From positions 48,187,688 to 48,251,687 of the forward strand of contig CM055105.1 of the NCBI GenBank assembly GCA_029204225.1: 64,000 nt of DNA. The letters run 5' to 3'. Each line of letters begins with the position of its first letter. The stretch's first letter is position 1. Below the pieces are notes generated by a model. That model was not told where the DNA came from, ran no database searches, and was given only the letters and a program-made list of their open reading frames with translations. Positions 43,852 through 55,564 of this stretch are shown piece by piece. The DNA comes from Diphasiastrum complanatum. Its lineage: Eukaryota > Streptophyta > Lycopodiopsida > Lycopodiales > Lycopodiaceae. The position numbers were made by a program, and so were the translations under genes.

Positions 43852-44062
43852 GAATATGTGGGGCCCATATGACTTCATGCTACTTGGCACAAGAATGTCG
43901 TAGAGCTTGATGGGGCCTGCAATCACCCATGACTCCATGGCACATGGCACAAGAATAACCTAGAGCTTGACATATGTGGGGCCCACAATTTAGCTATGCT
44001 CCTTGACTTCATGCCACATGGCACAAGCTTTATATAGTGTGAAGATGTGGGGCCCCTAAATA
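43852..44062. repeat. Degenerate tandem repeat, about 70-80 bp unit, three units
   Basis: Units share ATGTGGGGCCC, CATGCCACATGGCACAAG and TAGAGCTTGA. Each holds the GGGGCCC/GGGCCC core. Position is 1.3 kb past the WD40 stop codon. Confidence 0.65.
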
Positions 44063-44299
44063 CATGTGATGTGAAAGATTTCAAATCATTCTAAGATCCA
44101 AATCCATGTTCGTGATCTTGGGTTACAAAAAAGAGTAAACCAACAATCTTGCCAATTAAAAAAAATCAGCATCTACATATAAAATGAGATGCAAACTCTA
44201 AGAGATATTGATCAAACATGAACCAACCCATAAATATAGTTGTTGTTCGTACAATTACAGTACCCTACTGTATTTCACATGTGTGGAACTAAAAATAGC

Positions 44300-46763
44300 A
44301 ATAAATGATCATTCTACACATAATTGCAAGATAACATCATGAGAGTGCACCAATGAGTAGTAGAACCCAAAGAGAACCATGTATAATGATGAAATGAGAG
44401 AGAAGAGAGAAGATCCCTTTCTCCACGAGTTACAACAATATATAGCAGGTCGAAACCCTATTTTGTCACTTGGCTTTTTCTCCAATATAAAAAATCTTAC
44501 TATTTTGGGACTAGATTCAGTGTACCCAAAGTTAAAATTTGAATCTCTCTCAACCTCGACTACCAACTTTTTCACACTTTCAAAGTGTTTATTGAAAGTT
44601 TTTAAATTGATATAATTTCAAAAAATTAATCTTTAAGTCTAAAATGAGTTTTGGCCTCAATTGACAATTTATCAAAATATGACTAAACTTGTTGAAATCT
44701 CTCACCCTCCCTCTTCAACTAGTTTTGGCATAGTTTTAACCATACTACTTTGATCCAACTTTAGAATGATCTCCATCTTAAGTATAGATCTCCTTTCTAA
44801 GGTTCTAAAGTAATTTCCATAATTGATATAGAGAATAGTGTCTAAATTGGATGCTTCACTATTTCTTACATCAATTTTACGCATCAAGATATAACTAGAA
44901 TATGAAAAACCAAATAGAATGTGAATGAAACGATTCATCTATGTGTCAAATTTTGAACTCTCTGAAAAATTACAGCAACCAAACAATAAATGTGAGTGAT
45001 AACCATTTGCTTGTTTGTCTTTTCCAACTTCGTCCTTTCTGGAGATGTCTCCACTATAAAACTCCATGAATGAGCCTCCATTTCCATCTTGCCACAAGAT
45101 ATTATTAACACTTGATGATTTGGTCATGAATGAGTGACATAATGAGCTTTCAATAGCTTCATTTCTGTCAGCAAAACCAGCCAAAAATGCTAGTACAACT
45201 CCAACAATAAGATATTGCAAGACAATGTAGCTAATTTGTCCATATCTTGACAATTTGCACACATTCACATGAAAAAGCTCAAACATGAGATAGAAGAAGT
45301 AAAGTTAATTTGAACAACACTTCCTTGCTACTCCTTTGACCTTACTTGAGTCTTTAAACACCTGAAAAAACAGATCCACAACTTCTTTGCCAAATAACCT
45401 TTCTTTGATGCTCTTGACTAGCTCCAAATTGCCACCTTTCCTTTTGTGTTGTTGAAGTTCTTTGAGACCAACCTCTTGATCTTCCTCTTGACCATCAAAG
45501 TCATTGAACAATCTTTGTTTTTCAGATCCATTATTTGCTGGAAAATCATGAAGACATCCATCTACTTGCATAACATCATCTACACAAGAAAATTCTCCAA
45601 AACATGTGAGTAAAACAAAGTGAGTCGGTTCCACTTGCTTACCTTTCTCTTGAACATTAAAGATATGAAATATATGAATATGTTTAGACCTGAACCTCTG
45701 GAAATACTCTCTCTCAAACATATGATCTAGATCCAACAAGATCTCATCAATGCTTGATCTCGATCTTTCACAAAGGTTAGTGAAAACAATGCCACCAATG
45801 TCACCATCATAAATCAGAAGATAGATTCCAAACTTTTCATCCAACATGAAGTAGAGTAGGTGAAGATGAGTATCAAACCCAATAAATTCAGCTTTCTTGA
45901 GTCCATAAAAAACCTCAATAAGCTCACCAATGAGATCTCCCTTGCCTTGAAGAGATTGCCTCTCGATTTACTCCATGTAGTCTTCTCCAACCAACCTTTT
46001 GTCATTTCGATTATGAGTGATCAATTCATAATCATAGAATTCTTTGAGTTGATGAAGAGATGTAAGATCCATGTCTTGGATCTTCCCAAGAACCAATCTT
46101 CGATTGCTCTTTCCTTCATAAGACTCCCTCTTAATGATTGCATCATCAGACAAGAACTTCTATTCAATGATTTAGGTAATGACTCATATGATAATGATTC
46201 TTCCTCACTATCATTCACAATGACATCATTCAAAGTACATTCTACTTTGAACATTTCACATCTCTTCTTCTTGACTTGTGACTATCCACCAAGTCTCTTG
46301 ATAAAACCATTTGATCTACTCTCTTTATGAAGACATGTGACTCCACTTGCTGGAAAAATGACTTGGACTCATCACAAAAGAATGTAGAAGAACCACCTCC
46401 TTCATGCATGCACCTAGCAACATCTTTTTTCATATGATCAAATAAATCATTAACAACAATCTTTTCCAAGGAAGAACTTTCACCTCCATTGATAAAGTTA
46501 GCTCTTTCCTTACCTTTTGCATGCTTGCACTTGCTATGTAAAACCATTGAAACACCATCATTATCCTCAAGACTAGCCAAGTTAGCACAATGATGAACAT
46601 CTCCAAGAAGCATATTAGATCTTGATCTAGATCTAGCATAAGAAAGCTTGTTAGACTTTGCATAAGAAAGCTTGTTATCCTGTAGCATACAAAGGACTAT
46701 GGGTTTGTTATTTTCGTGATGCAAAATTTCAGATGAAGTCCTAAAGTGGTGCGAGCTGGGCAT
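44300..46763 (-). pseudogene. Unrecognised degenerate coding block
   Basis: Four minus-strand frames follow one another in order: 46242-46763 (173 codons), 45814-46254 (frames of 63-77 codons), 45305-45847 (180 codons) and 44939-45286 (115 codons). They are rich in S, K, D and E, with hydrophobic stretches near 45200 (LIVGVVLAFLAGFA) that could span a membrane. I do not recognise a domain. The run of long same-strand frames suggests a broken gene or an extra retroelement ORF, but its identity is open. Between 44069 and 44300 nothing is seen. Confidence 0.3.
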
Positions 46764-47206
46764 CTATCAAAGGCGATTGCAAGAACATCTCAAGAGGCTG
46801 TACCATCATAGCCGATGTAGCTGTTATCAGCAAGAAGCAGACAATAACTGCCCAATCTTCTTTTGAGGCAGAGTACGATGCTGCAGCCAAGATGGCTAAT
46901 GAGCTTACATGGCTCAAACAGTTCCTAGAAGGACTGGGAGAGAGCACCAATGAGAAGCTGATGTTGTACATGGACAACACCTCTGCTATACATCTGACGA
47001 AAGACTCCGTGTTTCATTTTAGAATGAAATACATTGTCATCAAGTATCACTTGATCAGGAATCTAGTTGAAAGAAACAAGGTGAAGATTGTGTTCATTTC
47101 AATGAAGCAGATGGTAGCCGATATCTTCACAAAGCCTTTAGACAAGGCAATGTTTGAAGGACAAAGGGCAAGCTTGGGAATCAGAAAAATATCTGCTTTG
47201 AGAGGG
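46755..47206 (+). pseudogene. Copia RNase H end
   Basis: Plus-strand frame: SSFEAEYDAAAKMANELTWL, MLYMDNTSAIHLTKD, YIVIKYHLIRNLVERN and the terminal DIFTKPLDKAMFE. This is most of the copia RNase H domain with its acidic residues (E of EAEYDA, D of MDNTSA) and H. It runs through the purine tract GAGAGGGAG into the LTR at 47210. It begins abruptly beside the minus-strand unknown block. Confidence 0.85.
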
Positions 47207-47209
47207 AGT

Positions 47210-48084
47210 TAAAGAAATCTAAAGCTTCTAAGTGTCAAAGCTTTTGTAATTTTTCTTGTATTTTTCGGACTGTTGTATTTTTTAGCTAAGTTTCACACAA
47301 TCTACATATTTGAACTATGTTTCACACAATTTGCATTTTTTGCATTTTTCGAAAAATTGATAGTTGGCCAAAATATGATTTAGAATATATTTCCATGGAA
47401 CATCAGGTTTTTCGCACTTTTCAGAATTTTGTGACACAAAGTCCAAATGACTTCGAACATATTTTTCACTGACCTTCGGCTTTTTCACACTTTTTGAAAT
47501 TTTTGCGACAACTCATTCCTCATATTTTTCGCAAAATGGAACTAGGGCGTGAATACACAACAATACAAGCAGCTGAATACGTAAAAAAGGTGGAGGAAAG
47601 CGATGCGCAACCAAAATCAGTTAGAATTAGCATAATGTGTTCTTTTGATTACTACAGTTTAGATTAGTCATCTCTCATGCAGATTAGATTAATCAATCTC
47701 TCTGTTCTTTAAATATACGAACAACGTGAGAGATAAAGAAGCATATAGACGATGCACAACAGATGCACAGTGGTGACGTGCACATATATAGAAAATATAC
47801 GTAGCTAGCAGTAGCTAGTTGCTCATAAGAGAAAAATACCTCTCTCGATGCGCTGATCTGGAAAATAGATAGCGCTAAAAAGGATCTTGTTGTAAACTTA
47901 ATTTGATGATTATAGAGTTGCAGCATTCTGTCCATTGTGTGCAATCTGTGAATGATTTGTGATGTTTGCCAGCAGTAGATAATACTTTTGTTGTTTCTCA
48001 GTTATTCATTGCTGATTATTGTTTATAAATTAATATCAGATCTATAGGGAACTCTTTCAAAAATTTCTCATCATCTTTTTTTCA
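47210..48084 (+). repeat. Copia LTR (about 875 bp)
   Basis: The start TAAAGAAATC corresponds to TGAAGAAAC of the LTR at 6098 (TG changed to TA). It contains a TATATAGAAAATATACG block near 47784 and ends near CTTTTTTTCA, followed by a primer site. Like the one at 6098, it is placed after a polyprotein end and before a primer site. Confidence 0.65.
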
Positions 48085-48088
48085 AAAG

Positions 48089-48100
48089 TGGTATTAGAGC
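48089..48100 (+). other. Copia primer-binding site variant
   Basis: TGGTATTAGAGC, identical to the variant at 7014-7025. About 230 bp of leader-like sequence follow before an Athila-type LTR. Confidence 0.65.
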
Positions 48101-48327
48101 GTGATAAGCGCCTCAATAAATCCCAAAAGTGGAATCAGAGTGTTTTTGGAATTCCCAACAAAATAAGTGTTTTTTTCTCCACAAGTCCGATTTCAATATG
48201 GAGTGCTTGGAGTTCATGGAAAATGTTCAATACCACCTGATAAAGGTTCAAAGAGAGGCCAACTAGAGCCCGAAATAATAAATCTCATGAGGTGTCATGG
48301 GACCGCCACCAGTTTTGGTGGAGATAT

Positions 48328-49100
48328 TGTTGAAGGGTTTGCAGATATCGAGGCAACCCTAACCCTAGTTAATAAGTGTGAGGGATTTGACACCCTGCGT
48401 GCGTAAGTCCAACCCGATGATCACATAGTTATTTGATTAGTTAAAATTTAATAAAAGGACTTTAGGCCTTTTTGCAGGACCTTTAATGTCGCAGGGCCTA
48501 ATAGTCAAATTAGTGAATAAAATAGGGGTTCCCACCAAAATTCAAATTCAATTTGATTCCCTCCAATTTTTGAATGGATTCCATCAACTTTTCAAATTAA
48601 AATAGTTAGGGAGGTAAAAATTGGCCAATAGGATTTGAGGCCAAAACCCTAAAATCCACTATATATAATGGTAGTTTCGAGTTATTTTGCACATACATGT
48701 TCTCTTCATTTCAATACAAATAGGTTGGCCCTCTTATGAAATGGATATGGAATGTCCTTGCTCTCCATCTTTCCTTCTCTAACTCTCATGTTTTTTTTGG
48801 ATTTGTTATTTGTTGGATTTGATGCTTATTGTGATTGATTGTTCTTATGTTTTTTGTGAGAGAGAAAGGGAAAGAGAGAAGAGTAAGTTTCTATCATTGT
48901 TGTGGATCTTGCGTTAATGGATGTAGTGTTAATAGATGTAGTGTTAATGCTTTGTGTTAATGAGTTTATGCACATGCTGAATCATGAAATATGCTATCGC
49001 TCTCATGAAAACGAACCTCCACATGACAACTAGTTAATTCTCATCATCTCCTTGATGCTTGTGTGCTTGGATTTAGGGTTGAAAGAAGGATATTGAATGC
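48328..49100 (+). repeat. Athila-type LTR, plus orientation
   Basis: It starts TGTTGAAGGGTTTGC and aligns in reverse complement with the LTR at 3389-4140 (shared GTTAATAAGTG, GTCCAACCCGATGATCAC and AGGCCTTTTTGC blocks). The end is less sharp, near GGATTTAGGGTTGAAAG. No Athila primer site or coding region follows, so it may be a solo LTR. Confidence 0.75.
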
Positions 49101-49191
49101 CTCTCCAACTTTTTGGCAAGGATTACACTCCATCCAACGCACCTCCATCCCGCCACTCAAAGCATTCAATCACACAACACTCTCCACCAAT

Positions 49192-49235
<44 letters not shown>
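49192..49235 (+). repeat. (CA)n microsatellite
   Basis: A nearly pure CA dinucleotide run of 44 bp. The open frame across it is a low-complexity artefact. Confidence 0.9.
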
Positions 49236-49239
<4 letters not shown>

Positions 49240-50035
49240 ATGTGTGTTGGTTTATGCGATACGCCTGTGATTTTCAGTCGCAAAGGGCACCCTTCAGCCT
49301 CACTACTAAGCATGAAGGGAAGCGCAGAATGGCATATTAAGCGTCCTTTTTTTATGAAGGAAAATCACGAATGGCTAATAACGGTTAAAGCGGATAATCT
49401 AGCAATTACAAACAACTCACAACTCAATGGCCTGGAGTCTGGTCTAGAGAGTCAAAATTTTGTATTAGCAACGGTAATCGCTGCACCAGGAGTAACGTCC
49501 CAGTTGTTGACCAACTTGTCAAAGGAATCAAGTATTTACATCATACTTATAGCTTTGTCAAGTATGAGTATAAATATTTCTTGGCCACTCATTCTTCAAA
49601 TCCTTAGTACTACGATCAAAGCTTTGATCCTTTTGCAAAGGCTGGCATATACCTGACGTTGTTCATCTTGTATATCAATTATATGACATTCTTAACTAAC
49701 ATCATTGCTGCCAAAGATGCTTCTATGGTTTATGTAATATCTTTGACAACTATTTTTATCAATCCTTGTCCATCTTATAATATCCGTTATGATAAAAGAC
49801 TCCGTTCGATGTGTATTTCAAAAATCCGCTTGTTACTTCATCAACTTCGCTTGGTCTAGTCTGTATCCTATGTCAGATAATTAAGTCAACCATTTAGATA
49901 TTGTTAGATAAAGTACAATGCACATTCAGCCAACATGATGTGCAAGGCCATGAATCCACTACGTGCACTGTCAAAAATTAGTTAGAAGATTAGAACCGCT
50001 TCAACAATTAACTAGTTCCTTTAATTCAAGCAAAA
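49236..50035. other. No gene recognised
   Basis: Short frames here have no conserved domain. No repeat was noticed. Confidence 0.4.
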
Positions 50036-51525
50036 AAACATGAAAAGGAAGACCACACTGACGAGATTCAATTCTTTCTCGGGATAATGTTTTTTTAAGA
50101 AACTCTGCTCCTGACAATAGTTTTGTAGTATCGATTGTCAATGATAGCTAATGTAGTTTTTGATAGCGGATGCCTCTGATAACTATCTATCAAACTGCAA
50201 CTCCATTTTCATACATTGTGTATGCATGATTTTTAAACTTCTTTCAATCAATGTATCAGAAGATTTTCTTGTCTATTTTTTGTGTGTGTGCAGCTGTCTT
50301 GTTTGATATTTGATTGTGCGTTTGTGTATTTTGGTTATGTGAAGTCTGATAGCGTAGTTTTTGGTACCACTGCCGCTCTAATTCTCTAACAGGTTATGGG
50401 CCCATGTGAAAATTATCAACATTTCCTAGCTAGTTTTAGGCCAAATTTGGTATTTTTGGCACATAGTTTTGGATCTAACCTTTCACACGTGTGAAAGAGG
50501 CCTAGATACTTTTATTTTAGTATATATTTTATATTGAAGAAGTCGTAAACTTCATGATCTTTGAAATGACACCAAAATTATGTTATTTGGACATATAGGA
50601 CAAAATTGGCTATTTTAGGCTACTGGTGTCCTAAAATTGGGTCCTAAGTTCTAGAGAGAGGAGAGAGAGTCATCTCTCTCACCTATATTAGGCTGAAATT
50701 TGTAGAGAACAGGTTGGAGAAACCTATTGTATGATTCATTGAGATCAATAGATCATTGTCATTGTTTCTTCCTCCATTGAGAGCATTGTCTTGTGTATTG
50801 TCTTCAAGCTTTTGTGTATGATCTTTAGAGGATTCCAAAAGTGGTAGGCTGTTGTTGGGCACCTTGTTTGCTACTATTTTTGGCTACCATCAGTACCTTT
50901 TATTAGTTTCTTTTGTCTCTTGAATGCTTTGTCAAGTTCATGTGTATAAAAGGTAGCATTAGGATGCTTTGCCATTTCTAGCTTTTGTAGCTTGTTGTGC
51001 AAAGAATTTAGCCAAGTATTTTGGGAGTTTGGATCCATTCAAGACCCACTTTTCTCACATGGTATCAGAGCTAGTTGGCTATTATTTTTAGTAATGTTTG
51101 ATGAAGTTCTAGCATGATTATGAATTGCATTGTTGATCAAATCTTACTAACCTTTGTTTGTTGAGTTGAACTTGTGGATCAAAAGCATATTTCAGGTCTA
51201 TTGAAGATTAGAGGCTAAGAAGAAGCTATTTTGGATCATATCATCACACCTAATCATTTGTTGATTGTGAGGCTTGTGCATATTCAATACTATCAGTGTT
51301 CTTTTTATTCTATTGTTAACAATCTCCATTTTTTGGATGAACACTCTCCTTAAGTGGATGAACCTTCTCCTTAAGTGGATGACAAATACTTTGCAATTCT
51401 CCTAAAGGCTGAGCAAAGCTCCCATTTGGATGAAAGATCCCCTTTTTGAGTGAACATTTTGTAAGCTCCATTGAGCATATTGTAAATATTGTCATCAATT
51501 TTGGCATAAATTTCACTTCATTAGG
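50036..51525 (+). repeat. Copia LTR and leader, plus-orientation arm of an inverted pair
   Basis: The LTR ends TTTTCTCACA at 51059 and is followed by the perfect primer site TGGTATCAGAGC (51060-51071) and a leader of about 450 bp. The whole arm matches 55565-57020 in reverse complement (for example TGGGCCCATGTGAAAATT near 50397 and its complement near 56650). At about 51525 the leader joins RNase H sequence from another copia family. Confidence 0.8.
51060..51071 (+). other. Copia primer-binding site
   Basis: TGGTATCAGAGC, perfect initiator tRNA-Met type, immediately after the LTR end. Confidence 0.9.
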
Positions 51526-51760
51526 GATCTGGTTGAGAGAAACAAGTTGCAGACCATTTTCATTCCAACCAAGCAGATGGTGATCGACATCTTCACTAAG
51601 CCTTTACATAAGGCAATGTTTGAAAGACAGAGGGCTAGCCTGGGAATCACAAGGCTACCATGCTTTGAGAGGGAGTTGAAGAAACATGAAGTATCTACCC
51701 ACAAAGCTTTGTTAGCTTGTGAGCCATTATCTACAAAAATACACAAGAACTGCCCACGGG
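51526..51760 (+). pseudogene. Copia RNase H tail and LTR start
   Basis: Plus-strand frame: IRDLVERNKLQTIFIPTKQM, DIFTKPLHKAMFERQRASLG, LPCFERELKK, then the LTR start TGAAGAAAC at 51677. It matches the copies at 5911 and 46755. The LTR part can be followed for about 75 bp before similarity fades. Confidence 0.75.
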
Positions 51761-52570
51761 CAGACACCGCAACCATCCGCAACCGCAATGCCAATGGTTT
51801 CAACAATGGACAACAACCGTGAAGTCCTACAAACGGCTTCAATGGAAGTGCACCGTAGAGTCAAAGTTGTGAAGACCAACGAAGCCAAGGGATTTCATGA
51901 ATTAGACGCGAAATTACATGTTTTAATCACCCAGACTTTTAAATTCTAATCTTTTAAGACTAAATTTATATTAAAAAACTAACCTAATCCTAGCACCCCT
52001 ATCTCTCTCCTTGCGGCACCATCCCTCCCCCACTCCGTCCCTGTCATACCCTAGTCCTGTTCCTATTCAATTTTCTTCCCTCCCCATACCTAAGTCCCTA
52101 GCCCTCCCCTCACGCGACCCGCCGCTCGCCCCCCCCCCCCGCATTCTCCCTTTCTTCGGCGCCAGCCCCCTGTTCCTCCAGATCCTTGCGGTGCCCAGCC
52201 CTATCTCCTTTCGGGATATTCTTATCGAATATTCCATGAGCATATCCCCAAAATATTCCACTCCTTGTCTCTCCCCTGTGCCCGGTATAAAAAAGAATTT
52301 TTCGGTTATTTTTTCAATTTTTTTTTTACAGTTTCTAGAAATCTTTCACGAGCACTTGAATGCACCACAAGAGCAGCCGCTGAAAAAAATTTGTAGTAAA
52401 TTTTTCACGGTTCTTTCTATTCTTCTGCAAGCACTACAATAGTTCATGGATTTAAAAAATTTATAGAATACAATTTTTAATTTTCTTTAACTCCCTTTCT
52501 TCTAAGTTGTTATTTCAGTTTATTTTAATTCCTTTAAACTTTCATAACTTTTTTTTTTTACAAATATTTT
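51761..52570. other. Gap with C-rich low-complexity stretch
   Basis: From 52000 to 52210 the plus strand is C/T-rich with a run of Cs at 52131-52140. The 143-codon frame over it is Pro/Ser-rich low complexity. I see no supported gene. Confidence 0.4.
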
Positions 52571-53720
52571 CAGTCACATCCAAATAGCGACCATGACAAG
52601 ATTCAATTTGTAGGAACATACCGTGATGGATCTGCAAAAATTTGGTGGCGATATTGGATGCAGTCTGAAGAACCTCAAGTTACCACTGATAAATGGACAA
52701 CCTTTGTACAAAAGTGCATCGAAGAATTTGAATGTACAGATGGCCAAGTATGGCATTCTACCCAACAGACGTCTACTAGGGAGAGCTATTTCAATTACTT
52801 CCATCAAATAATGGACATATACGGTTATTCGTTGGAGGAATTTAATACAATGCAATTTATTTTAGGCTTGAAGCCTGAGATAAGAGCTTGTGTATCTAAG
52901 GATATATATCAGGAGACTTGAATAATGTCATTATCTGATATAAGATCACATGCTCACACCATATAATATGAACTGAACAAGGGTCAACGTGAAGCTGCAA
53001 CAGAATACTTTACACCACTAGAGCGCACTTTGGAGATACGTGGAATATTAACTATCAACAAACTGATAGGACAGTTACAAAAATGATTGTGGAAAATCAT
53101 CATCAATACCCTTAGAAGGTGAATTGGAAGTACAAAACGATGATAAAGATAATTCTTCATCAATATCATCAGTGAATGAACTAGAAGTGCAACATGATGA
53201 AGAAGAACAATTATCAACAATGGAAAAGCTTGTTCAACAAATAGACCAGCTGACTTTGTCAGCAGTTTTTGATTCTCCATTGGATTTACAAGAAATGGCC
53301 GATCAATATTTATGCAGTGCTATGGAGTGTACGTACGGTCAACAACATAAATGTAATCTCCAATTTGAACCAAGCAAGACAATTCCAAATGCGAACACAA
53401 TGTCAATGCAAGGACACTGAAAATCAGCTAAGGACAATGAACACAATGCAGAGGATTATGAGGACAATATTTTTGTTTTCAATATTGATTTTCAATTGAG
53501 CAATATAAAGGCCAGTTCAGGCAATGAAGTTGTCAATGAGGCAGATCACTCAAGGACTTCATCTTCCCAAGCAATTGCTGCCTCAACCAGTCACTCGATC
53601 CAGCATGAAGAGGAGGATGAGACTGCCTTTATAACTAGGGTCGGAAATTTTTAGGATATCGATTCCTACCTGGACTTTGGAGCAACTCAGCACATGAGCC
53701 ATCATTGAGACTAGTTCCAA
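52571..53720 (+). pseudogene. Retrotransposon gag-protease remnant
   Basis: Plus-strand frames read KIQFVGTYRDGSAKIWWRYW, TFVQKCIEEFECTDGQVWH and FNTMQFILGLKPEIRACVS, the layout of a retrotransposon gag core. Frames continue with an acidic stretch (53124-53420), then after shifts SYLDFGATQHMSHH near 53660-53705, a protease motif with F for S in the D-S-G triad. Several stops occur in between. I cannot decide between copia and gypsy. Confidence 0.6.
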
Positions 53721-54283
53721 AATTACAAACCTTTCACCCACCATTGATACCACAAGAACTTGATAAGAATGGCATTTAGAGATAACAAGCTTATTCCACA
53801 TGGACTCAGGTCGACCGTAAAATCTAACTTCGTAGAGAACAATCAGATTCTATTTTGTAAAATCTAACATCATAGAGAACAATCAGATTCTATTGTGAAA
53901 GAACGTTCAGATCTTATTGTGGAAGAATAGAACACATACAAGCTTCATTGAAAAGCATACATGCCCATTTGCGGGTTGCTTATGTTATCTGACCCGCCAG
54001 ACGCATAGCATTGGTGCATCTGCCGGGAGTTGAAATATTTTCAGGGGATGTTGCTTGAAATACGACTACCTATAGCAGTGGCCTAGAAAATATTCGGGTG
54101 AAGAATTTGTCAGTTGAATGGTTGTAGCCGTCAACCGCACGCTAACATCTAGTGTGAGCTACCTGACTAGTGTCGAATGTTGTTTCAAAAGACGATTACT
54201 AGGTTAGTAGAAGTCAAAGTGGTAAGAATCACACAATGATGTGTGCTGATCCCACACATAGAGTATACATTCTACCATCACTA
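53721..54283. other. No gene recognised
   Basis: A block AAAATCTAAC...AGAGAACAATCAGATTCTAT occurs twice (about 53818 and 53858). No coding signal is seen. Confidence 0.4.
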
Positions 54284-55374
54284 TTACAGGCTATTGCTCT
54301 CTCCCTCATAAGACAATAAGGATGAAAATTCCTTATGTTTTTTCATGTGAGATGAGGCTCCACTATCAATCCACCAAGGATCATTCCCATCTATATGTGC
54401 AAGAAAACTTGAATTCATAAATGCTATGCTCTTCTTCATTAGTATTGCTAAATTTCCTTGCCTCTCACCTTGCTCTCTTTTCTTCTTATGACATTCATTA
54501 GCAAAATGACCTTTTATCCCACAATAAAAGCACTTGAATTTTGACTTTTCTTTCTTTCTAAAAGAAGTAGAAGAGGAGGAAGAAGAGTGATCATCATGAT
54601 CCAAGTTACCACCTTTGGACCATTTCCCTTTGCCTTTGCCTTTGCCTTTGACTTTGCCTTTTGTGAAAAAAGCCTCTTCACCTCCACCTTGCAAGGATGG
54701 ACCATCAAGCTTTGATTGCAACCTATGTTCTTCATCCAATAAGATTTCTTGCAAGTCAACCACACTTGGCAAGACTCTTTGAATGGCAAAACTTTGCACA
54801 AGGTTAGCATGTTCATCTAGCAGACCATTCAACATAGCCTGGACTATCACACCATCTTTTATGCTTTTATCAATGCATGCTAGATCATCACTTAAGGACT
54901 TAATCCTCAAGACAAATGCATGAATTTTTTCTCCCTCTCTTTGTCTACTAGAAAATATTTGCCTCCTTAGAGTCAATATCCTAGATGTGGACTTTGATTC
55001 AAAGAGCTTCTTCAAGGCATTCCATACCTCTCTTGCACTTTGACACTTACCAACTTCCTTGAGAAGTTCATTGGTAACATTCATTTTAATGATATGAAGA
55101 GCCCTTTTAGCCTTCTTATCAAGCCTTTGTTGCTCTTGAACTGTGGGTGGTCTCTCTTCAGTTCTTGCAACTATGTCCACGAGTTCATTCAACTCAAGTA
55201 AGGACTCCATCCTCACTTTCCAGGTAGTGTGGGTGGTCTCTCTTCAATTCCTACAACTATGTCCATGAGTTCATTCAACTCAAGTAAGTACTCCATTCTC
55301 ACTTTCCAGGTAGAGTAGTTTGATGAACTCGACCTATCACTGGTTTCTAACATAATCCCACCATTGGAAGCCAT
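54284..55374 (-). pseudogene. Copia gag with zinc knuckle and protease start
   Basis: The natural start is the ATG at 55374 (MASNGGIMLETSDRSSSSNY). An 86-bp tandem duplication (55143-55228 and 55229-55314) then shifts the frame and adds a stop. The 310-codon frame from 55216 continues with gag helices (ILTLRRQIFSSRQREGEKIH), a knuckle CFYCGIKGHFANEC, and the protease entry WWIDSGASSHM. The element ends near 54284. Confidence 0.85.
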
Positions 55375-55564
55375 GAATATAATGGTTCTTCAACTTTTAG
55401 GTTCTATCCTAATGCACCTAGCACTCAATTTTCCATCAACAAATGATGGATAAGGAGATCTCAGAAGATCTAGGACCCTAAAACACTTCTATCTTGAACC
55501 TGGCTGGTTTCCAAGCATAGAAAGGAAGATTGAGACACATGCACATGCTCAACAAAGTACACCA

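Noticed and set aside
48167-48406. 79-codon plus-strand frame
   Set aside because: It spans copia leader and the start of the Athila-type LTR, so it is a chance frame.
49063-49656. 197-codon plus-strand frame
   Set aside because: It runs through the (CA)n repeat as Thr-His repeats and has no known domain.
52011-52442. Pro/Ser-rich frame of 143 codons
   Set aside because: Low-complexity C/T-rich DNA without conserved residues.
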